A stretch of DNA of 17,445 nucleotides from Prevotella sp. (GTDB taxonomy: Bacteria > Bacteroidota > Bacteroidia > Bacteroidales > Bacteroidaceae): NCBI GenBank assembly GCA_017428805.1, contig JAFRQC010000084.1, positions 1 through 17,445 on the forward strand. Direction: 5' to 3'. The notes under the pieces were generated by a model, which was not told the origin of the DNA, searched no databases, and was given only the letters and a program-made list of their open reading frames with translations. Below, one piece after another: positions 1 to 6,957 of the stretch (within the stretch, counting starts at the first letter, position 1; every line of letters begins with the position of its first letter). A program made the position numbers and the translations under genes.

Positions 1-587
1 CCTGGACGTATCATATAGGTGGCATCGATGGAATGGACAGGAATCTTGTCGCGGACGACAGTAAACTTGAGCGTCTCGCCGATGCCAGAACGCACCACGC
101 CTAGCTCCACCTTCGTCCCTTTCGGACCACGAAGGCGCTTCATAATCTCCTCCTTCGACATCTTCACACCAGCGATGGCGGTATCGTTGACAGAGATGAT
201 ACGGTCGCCGGCGATGATGCCCACTCGTTCTGACGGACCGTTGGAAACGGGCTGGATGACGATGAGCGTGTCCTCCATCATATTAAACTGGACACCAATA
301 CCCTCGAAGTTACCATCGAGTGGTTCCTTCAGTTCCTTCACCTCCTTTGGTGTGGAGTACGACGAGTGCGGATCCAACTTGCTAAGCATACCCCGGATGC
401 CATCCTCCACCAGCTTGACTTCATCGACGCTATCGACATAGAGGCTATTAATAACCATCTCTGCATACTGCAACTTATGCAAAGACTCGGTCATTCTCTG
501 AGCGTTGGCCGTAGAGGAATATAAGAGGAAAGTGGAAAGTGGAAAGAGGAAAGAGAATACCCCTATCTGCAATCTTTTAGTAATCAT
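1..587 (-). CDS. S41 family C-terminal processing peptidase, N-terminal part (runs off the left edge)
   Basis: This is the first 195 residues of a tail-specific (CtpA/Prc-like) serine protease; the catalytic Ser/Lys domain lies outside the window. Residues 1-29 form a signal peptide, with probable cleavage after ANA-29, so the protein acts in the cell envelope. Next comes the family's N-terminal helical segment with LDPHSSY (71-77), then a PDZ domain (about 90-180) with GIGVQF (96-101), AGDRI and RGPKGTKVEL (153-162). The ATG at 587 is the only start that supplies the signal peptide. The gene starts 28 bp after the parE stop with no promoter box of its own, so co-transcription with parE is likely. 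Oddly, residues 11-22, the hydrophobic core of the signal peptide, are encoded by a 7-bp tandem repeat. The family call is firm; the physiological substrate is unknown. Confidence 0.93.
   Translation of the reverse strand, partial: MITKRLQIGVFSFLFPLSTFLLYSSTANAQRMTESLHKLQYAEMVINSLYVDSVDEVKLVEDGIRGMLSKLDPHSSYSTPKEVKELKEPLDGNFEGIGVQFNMMEDTLIVIQPVSNGPSERVGIIAGDRIISVNDTAIAGVKMSKEEIMKRLRGPKGTKVELGVVRSGIGETLKFTVVRDKIPVHSIDATYMIRP
523..557 (-). repeat. Heptanucleotide tandem tract (CTTTCCA type) inside the S41 signal peptide
   Basis: Five consecutive 7-bp units read on the plus strand as AAGAGGA, AAGTGGA, AAGTGGA, AAGAGGA, AAGAGAA. The tract lies in the reading frame and encodes residues 11-22 of the S41 protease, the hydrophobic stretch of its signal peptide. 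Seven is not a multiple of three, so gain or loss of one unit would shift the frame. Confidence 0.85.
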
Positions 588-588
588 C

Positions 589-616
589 TGTAAACCATAA
601 ACTGTAAACTGTAAAC
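589..616 (-). repeat. Heptanucleotide tandem tract (AGTTTAC type) between parE and the S41 gene
   Basis: Four 7-bp units read on the plus strand as TGTAAAC, CATAAAC, TGTAAAC, TGTAAAC. The tract fills the whole 28-bp gap between the genes: its edge overlaps the TAG stop of parE (616-618), and it ends two bases before the start codon of the S41 gene. It therefore forms the translation-initiation region of the protease. Confidence 0.85.
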
Positions 617-2601
617 TAATCATAACTCTCTTCAGGTCTGTCTTCTTCGATGACAAGGTTATCGATGATGAAGTTCTGGCGCTCCATCGTGTTCTTACCC
701 ATATAGTATTCCAAGAGCTTCTGCACCTGATCGTTCTTATGCAGCGTCACCTGTTCCAGACGGATATCCGGACCGATGAAACCTGCGAATTCATCGGGTG
801 AGATCTCACCCAGTCCCTTGAATCGGGTGATCTCCGGATCAGGTCCTAAGTCATTGATGGCTGCCTGGCGCTCTTCCTCGCTGTAACAATAGCGGGTGAT
901 GAAGTCACTCTTCTTGTCCGACTTGGCGTCAGCCTCGGCAATCGCTTTTTTGCTGCGGATCTTCGTCCTTCGGTTGCGCACTCGGAAGAGTGGCGTCTGC
1001 AACACATAGACGTGGCCCTTCTTGATCAGTTCAGGGAAGAACTGTAGGAAGAAGGTGATGATCAGCAGTCGGATGTGCATACCGTCGACATCGGCATCAG
1101 TAGCCACGATTACCTTATTATATCTTAAGGTGTCGAGACCTTCCTCAATGTCGAGGGCGGCCTGCAGAAGATTGAACTCCTCATTCTCGTAGACCACCTT
1201 CTTGGTGAGTCCGAAGCTGTTGAGAGGTTTGCCTCGCAGGGAGAACACGGCCTGGGTGTTCACATCGCGGCTCTTCGTGATGCTGCCGCTGGCAGAGTCA
1301 CCCTCGGTAATGAAGATGCACGACTCTTCCTTACGCTCGTTCTTCACGTCGCTGAAATGGATGCGGCAGTCACGGAGCTTGCGGTTATGGAGGTTCGCCT
1401 TCTTGGCACGTTCACGGGCCAGCTTCGTCACACCAGCCATCGCCTTACGGTCGCGCTCGCTCTCCTTGATCTTATTCTCAAGCACCTCTGTCACATCCTG
1501 ATGGATATGCAGATAGTTATCGACCTCCTGCTTGATGAAATCACCCACATATTTATTAATGCTCACACCGTCTGGCGACATCGTAGTAGAGCCGAGTTTG
1601 ATCTTCGTCTGACTCTCAAAGATGGGTTCCTCGACATTGATGGAGATGGCGGCCACGATACCTGTGCGGATGTCGCCATACTCGTATTTGTTGAAGAACT
1701 CCTTGATAGTCTTGGCGATATGCTCCTTGAAGGCACTCTGATGGGTTCCGCCCTGAATGGTGTGCTGGCCATTGACGAAGGAATAATACTCCTCGCCATA
1801 CTGGTTGGCATGCGTGAAGGCAATCTCGATATCGTCGCCCTGCAGATGGATGATGGGATAAAGGGCATCGCTGGTCATACGGTCCTTCAGCAGATCCTCC
1901 AGACCTCTGCGAGAGAGGATGCGACGACCGTTGTACATAATGGTCAGCCCCGTATTCAGATAAGTATAGTTGCGGAGCATATACTCCACGATCTCATCGT
2001 GATAGGAATAGTTCTTGAAAAGCGTATTGTCCGGCTCGAAGAAGACGTAGGTACCGTTCTCATCCTGAGAGGGTTCCGTCACATCACTTATCAGCACGCC
2101 ACGCTCAAAGATGGCCTTGCGCACCTTTCCGTCACGATAGCTGCGCACCTCGAAACGACTGCTCAGGGCATTCACAGCCTTCACGCCCACGCCGTTCAGG
2201 CCGATAGACTTCTTGAAAGCCTTCGAGTCGAACTTTCCGCTGGTATTCAGGATGCTGACGGAGTCAATGAGCTTTCCCTGCGGGATGCCTCGTCCGTAGT
2301 CGCGAACCGTCACACGAAGGTTATCCTCGATGGTTACCTCGATACGGTCGCCAGCCTTCATCTTGAACTCGTCGATAGAGTTGTCGAACACCTCTTTCAG
2401 CAACACATAGATACCGTCGTCGGGCTTGGAGCCGTCGTCAAGCTTTCCGATATACATACCAGGACGCAAACGGATGTGCTCCAGACCCGTCAAGGTGCGG
2501 ATGTTCTCGTCATCATACTGCACCTGGGCATCCTGGCTACCGACTCCAGTCTCCTGACTCCTGACTCCTGAATCCTGAATCTTTTTGTTTTCAGTTTCCA
2601 T
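616..2601 (-). CDS. parE: DNA topoisomerase IV subunit B
   Basis: This is the ATPase subunit of the type IIA topoisomerase that decatenates daughter chromosomes with ParC. The 661-residue protein has the GHKL ATPase site: EVFDN at 70-74, DYGRGIP at 101-107 and [10 protein letters not shown] at 134-143. The transducer loop QTKIKLGS is at 331-338. The TOPRIM domain has EGDSA at 433-437 and the metal-binding TDADVDG at 501-507. [15 protein letters not shown] near 591-605 favours ParE over GyrB. The ATG at 2601 lies 20 bp from a good -7 promoter element. Residues 8-24 are an extra N-terminal stretch with a seven-residue period ([16 protein letters not shown]) encoded by a 7-bp repeat; conserved ParE sequence starts only near residue 30. 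The parC gene is not beside it. The S41 protease gene follows and is probably co-transcribed. Confidence 0.96.
   Translation of the reverse strand: METENKKIQDSGVRSQETGVGSQDAQVQYDDENIRTLTGLEHIRLRPGMYIGKLDDGSKPDDGIYVLLKEVFDNSIDEFKMKAGDRIEVTIEDNLRVTVRDYGRGIPQGKLIDSVSILNTSGKFDSKAFKKSIGLNGVGVKAVNALSSRFEVRSYRDGKVRKAIFERGVLISDVTEPSQDENGTYVFFEPDNTLFKNYSYHDEIVEYMLRNYTYLNTGLTIMYNGRRILSRRGLEDLLKDRMTSDALYPIIHLQGDDIEIAFTHANQYGEEYYSFVNGQHTIQGGTHQSAFKEHIAKTIKEFFNKYEYGDIRTGIVAAISINVEEPIFESQTKIKLGSTTMSPDGVSINKYVGDFIKQEVDNYLHIHQDVTEVLENKIKESERDRKAMAGVTKLARERAKKANLHNRKLRDCRIHFSDVKNERKEESCIFITEGDSASGSITKSRDVNTQAVFSLRGKPLNSFGLTKKVVYENEEFNLLQAALDIEEGLDTLRYNKVIVATDADVDGMHIRLLIITFFLQFFPELIKKGHVYVLQTPLFRVRNRRTKIRSKKAIAEADAKSDKKSDFITRYCYSEEERQAAINDLGPDPEITRFKGLGEISPDEFAGFIGPDIRLEQVTLHKNDQVQKLLEYYMGKNTMERQNFIIDNLVIEEDRPEESYD
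2533..2581 (-). repeat. Heptanucleotide tandem tract (GAGTCAG type) in the parE N-terminus
   Basis: Seven 7-bp units read on the plus strand as CTGGCTA, CCGACTC, CAGTCTC, CTGACTC, CTGACTC, CTGAATC, CTGAATC. The tract is translated as residues 8-23 of ParE, giving a seven-residue peptide period. The same unit and the same peptide frame recur in the hydrolase gene at 8844-8878. Confidence 0.9.
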
Positions 2602-2621
2602 AAATCCTTTGATATTTTGTG

Positions 2622-2629
2622 CAAAGGTA
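2622..2629 (-). promoter_or_regulatory. Promoter -7 element of parE
   Basis: TACCTTTG, followed by CA on the minus strand, matches the Bacteroidetes consensus TAnnTTTG, 20 bp before the parE ATG. No exact -33 TTTG is seen; that position falls inside the AATTGAA-type repeat tract and reads TTTT. Confidence 0.75.
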
Positions 2630-2637
2630 CTAAATTT

Positions 2638-2672
2638 AATTGAAAATGGAAAATGGATAATTGAAAATTATT
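2638..2672. repeat. Heptanucleotide tandem tract (AATTGAA type) upstream of parE
   Basis: Five 7-bp units read as AATTGAA, AATGGAA, AATGGAT, AATTGAA and a degenerate AATTATT. The tract fills the space between the parE -7 element and the stop codon of the methyltransferase gene, and so covers the -33 region of the parE promoter. Confidence 0.8.
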
Positions 2673-2677
2673 ATTCG

Positions 2678-3895
2678 TTAGGAGATTTTTCGGCAAATAA
2701 GGAGCCGATGGCCTGTGTTTTCGACTGTTGTGGCGAAAATATAGATGTCACCACCATCACGCAGTTTCAGGCGACGGCGCAGTTCTTCGGCAGACATCGG
2801 GAAGTTCCTCACGGCGATATTGGCCTGCGTGATACCAGCGAGACTCTCTTTCAGTTCGCATTTGTTCATCGAGGTGATCCGTTCGATGACGAACCCACGG
2901 CCAGGAATGTCTGGCACCTCTTTGTCAGACACAAACAAGTGGCTGTTCTGATGAAGCGGCATCACAGGAAACCTCGCCACTATTTCCTCGAAGCATCCCG
3001 CCTTCATCACAGAAGCATTCGGCTCAAAAAGGTATCCTCTTTCCCCTCCTGAGTAGGAGGGGTGCCCGTCAGGGCGGGGTGGTCTGATCCCCCGCTCTAA
3101 ACACAGTGTCTGCACAAACACTTCCCTCTCCCCATTTGACAACAAATTCACGCACACCACACATATCTCATCCGTTTGCCCACCGCCAAGTATCACTAGC
3201 ATTTCCTTGCACTCATTCGCCACAGACACAATATGAACAGCCGACACATATTGCCTGCCGATATCCTCCACCGCCTTCCGCCAGTCAAGCATCGGCGAGA
3301 GTTTAATCATCACCCGCTGGGCTTTTTCCAACAATTCATCGATGAAATCAAGCACATTGGGTGTGCAGTCAGCGATGCCGTAGGTCCGTCCTCCGTGTTC
3401 ATCCCGTCTCGCTGGGTCGATAAAGACCAGATCAGCAGGAGCCATCCTGTGCAGATAGTCAACGCCATTGCCATTCACCACCTCTATCTGATGAAGCCCA
3501 AAAAGCCTAAAATTCTCCGATGAAATGGCACATAACTCCGCTTGCAGTTCCACAGCGACAGCCTTCTGAAACCCCCGAGCAATGAAAGCCGCATCTACGC
3601 CAAAGCCGGCCGTCAGATCTACAAACACTCCCCCACTACCAGCCACTTCCGCCTTATATCTTGCCGTTTGCTCACTCGAACATTGTTCCATTGACAAATG
3701 CGGTGGCCACACGATCCCCTCCACCGCTGCCCACGATGGCAACTTCTCCTGCGCCCGCTTTCGCCCATCAATCTGTTGAAGGGCAAACGCCAAATCCACC
3801 TCAGGGTCTTTCGTCCCCCGAAGTGCCAGCTGTCTCACATCCTCATCCCGATGCTCTCGTACAAACGCCCTCGTCGCTTCGTTCATCATCTTCAT
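2678..3895 (-). CDS. Class I SAM-dependent methyltransferase, PG_1098-like, with THUMP-like C-terminus
   Basis: This 405-residue protein resembles the Bacteroidetes family typified by P. gingivalis PG_1098: a helical N-terminus with KLPSWAAVEG (51-60) and LSMEQCSSEQTARYK (67-81), a Rossmann methyltransferase core, and a ferredoxin-like plus THUMP-like C-terminus. The SAM motif is DLTAGFGVDA (93-102), and VFIDPARRD (157-165) is the catalytic-loop motif. The THUMP-like part suggests an RNA substrate, but that is inference. ATGs at 3895, 3889 and 3886 are all possible starts. A promoter box ends ten bases before the first, so the leader is very short, and reading further upstream to 4039 would give an unrelated extension. 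Residues 268-286 (rich in G, P and R) are encoded by a GC-rich palindromic repeat element inserted in frame just before the conserved YLFEPNASVMKAG. Confidence 0.88.
   Translation of the reverse strand: MKMMNEATRAFVREHRDEDVRQLALRGTKDPEVDLAFALQQIDGRKRAQEKLPSWAAVEGIVWPPHLSMEQCSSEQTARYKAEVAGSGGVFVDLTAGFGVDAAFIARGFQKAVAVELQAELCAISSENFRLFGLHQIEVVNGNGVDYLHRMAPADLVFIDPARRDEHGGRTYGIADCTPNVLDFIDELLEKAQRVMIKLSPMLDWRKAVEDIGRQYVSAVHIVSVANECKEMLVILGGGQTDEICVVCVNLLSNGEREVFVQTLCLERGIRPPRPDGHPSYSGGERGYLFEPNASVMKAGCFEEIVARFPVMPLHQNSHLFVSDKEVPDIPGRGFVIERITSMNKCELKESLAGITQANIAVRNFPMSAEELRRRLKLRDGGDIYIFATTVENTGHRLLICRKIS
3040..3092. repeat. GC-rich REP-like half element inside the methyltransferase gene
   Basis: The hairpin CCCCTCC-TGAGTA-GGAGGGG (3043-3062) is followed by a small hairpin GCCC-GTCA-GGGC (3064-3075) and then GGGGTGGTCTGATCC. 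The same hairpin and the same GGGGTGGTCTGATCC tail occur at 9546-9585 between two other genes. Here the element is translated as methyltransferase residues 268-286 without breaking the frame. Confidence 0.85.
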
Positions 3896-3904
3896 TTCCC
3901 GCCA

Positions 3905-3912
3905 CAAAGATA
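3905..3912 (-). promoter_or_regulatory. Promoter -7 element of the methyltransferase gene
   Basis: TATCTTTG on the minus strand matches TAnnTTTG. Its last base is ten bases from the first candidate ATG (3895), implying a leader of only a few nucleotides. No clear -33 TTTG is seen at the expected spacing. Confidence 0.7.
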
Positions 3913-3970
3913 GTGCAAAATTTCGATTTAACGAAGAGAATACAAATATATTTGCATTCTTGTGCGTGAT

Positions 3971-4006
3971 AAAAATGGTCACGGTCACACGTGTGACCAT
4001 GTGACC
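3971..4006 (-). terminator. Hairpin plus T-run formed by the left inverted repeat
   Basis: Read on the minus strand, GGTCAC-AT-GGTCACAC pairs with GTGTGACC-GTGACC and is followed by ATTTTT. This has the form of an intrinsic terminator and would insulate the methyltransferase promoter from transcription arriving from the right. Confidence 0.45.
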
Positions 4007-4010
4007 TCTG

Positions 4011-4174
4011 AGCCTAAATTGGTGCAATTTTGTTAACAAAATTCAAAACAACGCAATTATTTTTGCGCCCTTTGTATCTTTCTGATATTCAAATAGTTAC
4101 AAAGCCCCGATTTTAGGCTAAGGAAAACCGGACTTTCCTTAGGGGAAACTCGGACTTTCCTCTAACGAAAGTCC
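4011..4174. other. Nested inverted repeats inside the 319-bp element
   Basis: AGCCTAAA (4011-4018) pairs with TTTAGGCT (4112-4119). Inside that pair lie the perfect 18-bp palindrome AATTTTGTTAACAAAATT (4026-4043), CGCAA/TTGCG (4052-4067) and CTTTGTA/TACAAAG (4070-4104). To the right, GGACTTTC (4152-4159) pairs with GAAAGTCC (4167-4174) across a seven-base loop. TATCTTTC at 4075-4082 is one base off a plus-strand -7 element. The rest of the interior (4175-4254) shows nothing I recognise. Confidence 0.7.
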
Positions 4175-4250
4175 CATTTTACCCAGACTAAAATCCGTTC
4201 TTTCTCCAGCCGCTCTCTGCATGTAAAATAATTTCAATCCTGCTTCCAAG

Positions 4251-4285
4251 AAAAAGGTCACATAGTCACACGTGTGACCGTGACC
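4251..4285 (-). terminator. Hairpin plus T-run formed by the right inverted repeat
   Basis: On the minus strand a GGTCACGGTCACAC / GTGTGAC-TAT-GTGACC stem is followed directly by TTTTTCTT. It lies 36 bases after the stop codon of the secreted-protein gene, where an intrinsic terminator is expected. Confidence 0.55.
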
Positions 4286-4320
4286 ATTTTCCCACTATCT
4301 GCAACCAGATTCATAAATAA

Positions 4321-5061
4321 TCAACGTAGAATCCACTTTCTGCCATTCTGGATATAGATGCCTTTGGCTGGAGGGGAAGAAAGGCGACGGCCTTGAAGGT
4401 CGAAGATGGTACCATTGTCATTTGGCTGTCGTAATCTAACGCTCTCAATGGCTGTGGCGGAAGACAGATAGAGTACATCGCCATTCACTTCGCAGGCAAC
4501 AAGGCTGTTATAATTGCCAGCAAGCGGCAGCATATTGAAGAAATCCAATGTGGCTCCAACGCCTTTTACCCAAGACAATGTTCCCATGACGAATGGCTCA
4601 CCCATGTCTTCATCATACCGTTGTGCCTGAAAATCATAACGTTCTCCTTTGCAAACGATGCCAACAATGGTATCGAGAGAAACAATGATATCGATAGACA
4701 AGGTTATCAAATCAACATTTCCTATTTTCAATGTATCGCCAACCCTGCAGTCGAAGTCATACAGCAGATTTGCCTCGTCCTTCTCAGGATAGAAGCAATA
4801 TACCTTCTTGCCCTCTTCGAAGAGAGCACCTTCATAACATATTTCGCCTTTGTCGTCCTTGTTGTCAGAATACATCTTCAGACAGTTCTTACCTGCAACT
4901 ACAGTATCCCCCTCAAGCGTGTAGTGATAATCCCATACATACTCAAAGTTAGCATGATGGTAGGTCCATTTCTTCCCCTGTTCTACCAAAGGCAAATCAT
5001 TCTCCTGTGCCCATGATGACATAGGCAGCAAAGTCAACAGTAATAGTAAATACTTCTTCAT
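4321..5061 (-). CDS. Secreted protein of unknown function with Prevotella-type C-terminal sorting-like tail
   Basis: I do not recognise a functional family. The 246-residue protein begins with a clear signal peptide (MKKYLLLLLTLLPMSSWA, then QE), with no lipobox cysteine. The mature part is acidic and probably rich in beta strands, with repeated short polar turns (EGDTVV, DDKGEI, RVGDTLKI). The last 30 residues, with FDLQGRRL and KGIYIQNGRKW, resemble the C-terminal tail found on many secreted Prevotella proteins, similar in layout to type IX secretion sorting domains. Export or surface anchoring through that tail is therefore plausible but inferred. The gene is monocistronic: a promoter lies about 45 bp upstream, and a hairpin with a T-run lies just beyond its stop. 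Confidence 0.8.
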   Translation of the reverse strand: MKKYLLLLLTLLPMSSWAQENDLPLVEQGKKWTYHHANFEYVWDYHYTLEGDTVVAGKNCLKMYSDNKDDKGEICYEGALFEEGKKVYCFYPEKDEANLLYDFDCRVGDTLKIGNVDLITLSIDIIVSLDTIVGIVCKGERYDFQAQRYDEDMGEPFVMGTLSWVKGVGATLDFFNMLPLAGNYNSLVACEVNGDVLYLSSATAIESVRLRQPNDNGTIFDLQGRRLSSPPAKGIYIQNGRKWILR

Positions 5062-5105
5062 AACTACTCAAATATTAATTGATTAAACAAAAAACTTCTT
5101 GGCTG

Positions 5106-5113
5106 CAAAGTTA
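5106..5113 (-). promoter_or_regulatory. Promoter -7 element of the secreted-protein gene
   Basis: TAACTTTG, followed by CA on the minus strand, matches TAnnTTTG. The distance to the ATG at 5061 leaves a leader of about 40 nucleotides that is A/T-rich, as is common for Bacteroidetes translation starts. Confidence 0.7.
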
Positions 5114-5131
5114 GGGAATAACAACGATACT

Positions 5132-5160
5132 AAGGGTGTTTCCGAAGCCGAAAACACCTT
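5132..5160 (-). terminator. Hairpin after the TPR regulator gene
   Basis: AAGGTGTTT pairs with AAACACCCTT (one bulged base) around a ten-base loop, 38 bp beyond the TPR gene stop and upstream of the next promoter. No strong T-run follows on the minus strand, so the terminator role is uncertain. Confidence 0.35.
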
Positions 5161-5198
5161 TAAAAAGTTGTGAAAATGCAATTACAGGTAATTAAAGG

Positions 5199-6842
5199 TC
5201 AGACGATTTGCATGATTTGCTCGTCTAACTCCTTCGGACTTCCCTTAATGCCATAGACTTTCAGGAGAATGCCTTTCCGAAGGTTAGAGATGTATGCATC
5301 ATCCCTGTCCAGCAGTTTGCTGATGGCTGCAGGCTTGAAATGACAACGTGTCAACAGGCAGACTTCGTATTCAACGGGACGCAATGCCTGAGGATAGTTA
5401 AGCGCCTCGTAGAAGTTTGGAATGAGCTCATTGATCAGTTTCCGCAATTCCCTAAACTGCCCCTGAGTGGCAGACTGCACAGGATTGGCTTTCAATAGTT
5501 CTGCCAAATCTCTGGTGATGGGAGCATTGTCCAGAAGATCCTCCAAGTTTGCGTGGTCCTTGACGGACTGCCTGTGCTGGTATTGGACTATCTGCGATTG
5601 TAATTCTGAGATTTCCCTGCTTTTCCTACTGATCAGGTCTGAGGCATTCTCATTCTTCTCCTGCAGTTCCATCAAGTCAGACTGGGCTTGTTCCAGCAGG
5701 TTTTGCGTCTGCCGATACTGGGTCTCTTTCAGTTGCTGCTCCATCCTATGATGGCGGAACCATAACCAGGCAATCACAGCAATAAATAGGAATAAGACCA
5801 TGATGATTCCAATGGCAATATAAGCATTGCGGGCATCGTTGGCTTTTTCTTCTGCCAATTGCTTCTGGTGGTTATAATTGTAAGAGGCCTGAAACTTCTG
5901 AATGTTCTGCATCTCAGAAAGGGAATAGGCAGAATCGTTAAATTCGTATGCAAGAGTGGCGTATTTTGCGATAGAATCGGGCTTCTTCCGAATATTAAAT
6001 ACTTTTTGGAGTCCCCTACATCCTGCAATCTTATTATTCAAGTCCTGCCCGTATCGAAGTTCTTTTCTGAACAAATTTTCGGCAGAGTCAATCTGATTAA
6101 CTGCCAAATAATAATCCCCCTTTATTGAATAATAGATTTCTCGGCCAGGCTCAATGTTATTATTATTATCAAAAAGACCAGAGATTCCCTCATATGAAAT
6201 GCAGTATTGTCTTGCTTTAGCAAGGAGCCCCTCTTTGATTAGGAGTCTTATTGTTGGCCCTAAAGTCTGGTAAGCCCGATTTTCCTTTCCTATACTCTTA
6301 AATAGAGTTGATGCCTTCTCTTTAATATAAATAGCAGAATCAGCCATACCCCAAAAAGAAAAAACGTCTCCCTGCTGTGCATAACATTCTATTGCTTGTA
6401 AAGTGTCTTTTCCTCTCCAGGCATAGTATTCTGCCATCCTTAACTCATCCAACTGACTTCGAGGCTGAACCTGAAGATTGAAAATCACCGCACTCTGAGC
6501 ATGAATGCGGCTCAGCACCTTATAATTGCAATCCGCTGACGTGGTATCAGCGCAGTCGGCAGCCTCGTTATACATCTCCAAGGCACGGGGGAGTTCGTCA
6601 AGGCAATAGTAGGTGCGGCCGAGGATATAGCGGGAACGCATCCGTTCGTTGGCATCGCCGTGACGATCGAAGTAGTTCACCAACGACTCTGCCAGCGAGT
6701 CGTTCAGCATCGCCTCGCCAGAACGGTTCTGCTGTTCCAACTGCTCCAACTGCTGCAGCATCTTCGCCTTATCGCCACTGCAGCCCGTCAGGAGCACCAC
6801 CGCTCCCACAACTATGATTCCTATCAGTCTTTTCGCAATCAT
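5199..6842 (-). CDS. Membrane-tethered TPR protein with coiled coil and C-terminal helix-turn-helix
   Basis: This 547-residue protein has the layout of a Bacteroidetes one-component, membrane-bound regulator. It starts with a lipoprotein signal (LTGC, Cys-21) and an alpha-helical, TPR-like periplasmic region (about 30-330). A single membrane segment (340-362, ending WLWFRHHR) leads to a long coiled coil (about 364-425) and a cytoplasmic C-terminal helix-turn-helix (about 489-530, with EYEVCLLTRCHFKPAAISKLL and AYISNLRKGILLKVYG) resembling LuxR-type DNA-binding ends. Input, output and targets are unknown. The ATG at 6842 is chosen because it alone gives the lipobox signal and sits six bases after the -7 element, so the mRNA may be leaderless. 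The gene is divergent from the DUF4062 gene. The section around 5930-6400 is visibly more A/T-rich than the start and includes a run of TTA triplets encoding NNNN (226-229). Confidence 0.82.
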   Translation of the reverse strand: MIAKRLIGIIVVGAVVLLTGCSGDKAKMLQQLEQLEQQNRSGEAMLNDSLAESLVNYFDRHGDANERMRSRYILGRTYYCLDELPRALEMYNEAADCADTTSADCNYKVLSRIHAQSAVIFNLQVQPRSQLDELRMAEYYAWRGKDTLQAIECYAQQGDVFSFWGMADSAIYIKEKASTLFKSIGKENRAYQTLGPTIRLLIKEGLLAKARQYCISYEGISGLFDNNNNIEPGREIYYSIKGDYYLAVNQIDSAENLFRKELRYGQDLNNKIAGCRGLQKVFNIRKKPDSIAKYATLAYEFNDSAYSLSEMQNIQKFQASYNYNHQKQLAEEKANDARNAYIAIGIIMVLFLFIAVIAWLWFRHHRMEQQLKETQYRQTQNLLEQAQSDLMELQEKNENASDLISRKSREISELQSQIVQYQHRQSVKDHANLEDLLDNAPITRDLAELLKANPVQSATQGQFRELRKLINELIPNFYEALNYPQALRPVEYEVCLLTRCHFKPAAISKLLDRDDAYISNLRKGILLKVYGIKGSPKELDEQIMQIV

Positions 6843-6847
6843 CGCTG

Positions 6848-6855
6848 CAAAGTTA
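6848..6855 (-). promoter_or_regulatory. Promoter -7 element of the TPR regulator gene
   Basis: TAACTTTG, followed by CAGCG and then ATG on the minus strand. Only five bases separate the box from the start codon, so transcription would begin at or within a few bases of the ATG. Confidence 0.7.
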
Positions 6856-6957
6856 CAAATAAATATTGAAAGTTGTATAGCTATCTCTTCAAAAGCCTCA
6901 TGTTTTTCTTCATCTCCGCCCAAAACCAAGCGAATTTTTAGATCAATTTGCTTTCTG

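Larger units (their letters stand above)
3972..4290. repeat. 319-bp palindromic element with 36-bp terminal inverted repeats (MITE-like candidate)
   Basis: This gene-free stretch is bounded by two 36-bp inverted copies, 3972-4007 and 4255-4290, that differ at one position. Each copy contains a palindromic core: the left is GGTCACACGTGTGACC (3983-3998), and the right has the same core with its first base changed. The core is flanked by further GGTCAC/GTGACC arms, so each end folds on itself and also pairs with the other end. The 247-bp interior contains several more inverted repeats. It has no open frame of note and no target-site duplication that I can see. It sits between the end of the secreted-protein gene and the promoter of the methyltransferase gene. 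It could be a non-autonomous mobile element, or a structured RNA locus bracketed by terminators. Confidence 0.75.

Noticed and set aside
19..441. A plus-strand frame at the left edge
   Set aside because: The minus strand encodes the conserved PDZ and LDPHSSY motifs of an S41 protease; the plus frame is its shadow.
1357..2571. A 404-codon open frame on the plus strand opposite parE
   Set aside because: It is exactly antisense to conserved parE sequence, has no promoter box or plausible protein motifs, and reflects the codon use of the real gene.
2533..2581. Heptamer tracts as a CRISPR array
   Set aside because: Units are 7 bp and contiguous, with no spacers and no cas genes.
3896..4039. N-terminal extension of the methyltransferase to 4039
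   Set aside because: It would run through the promoter box and the palindromic inverted repeat, and gives no family-like residues; the family N-terminus begins near MNEATRAF.
3972..4290. A complete insertion sequence
   Set aside because: The interior is too short for a transposase and has no coding frame, and no target-site duplication is visible; at most a non-autonomous element.
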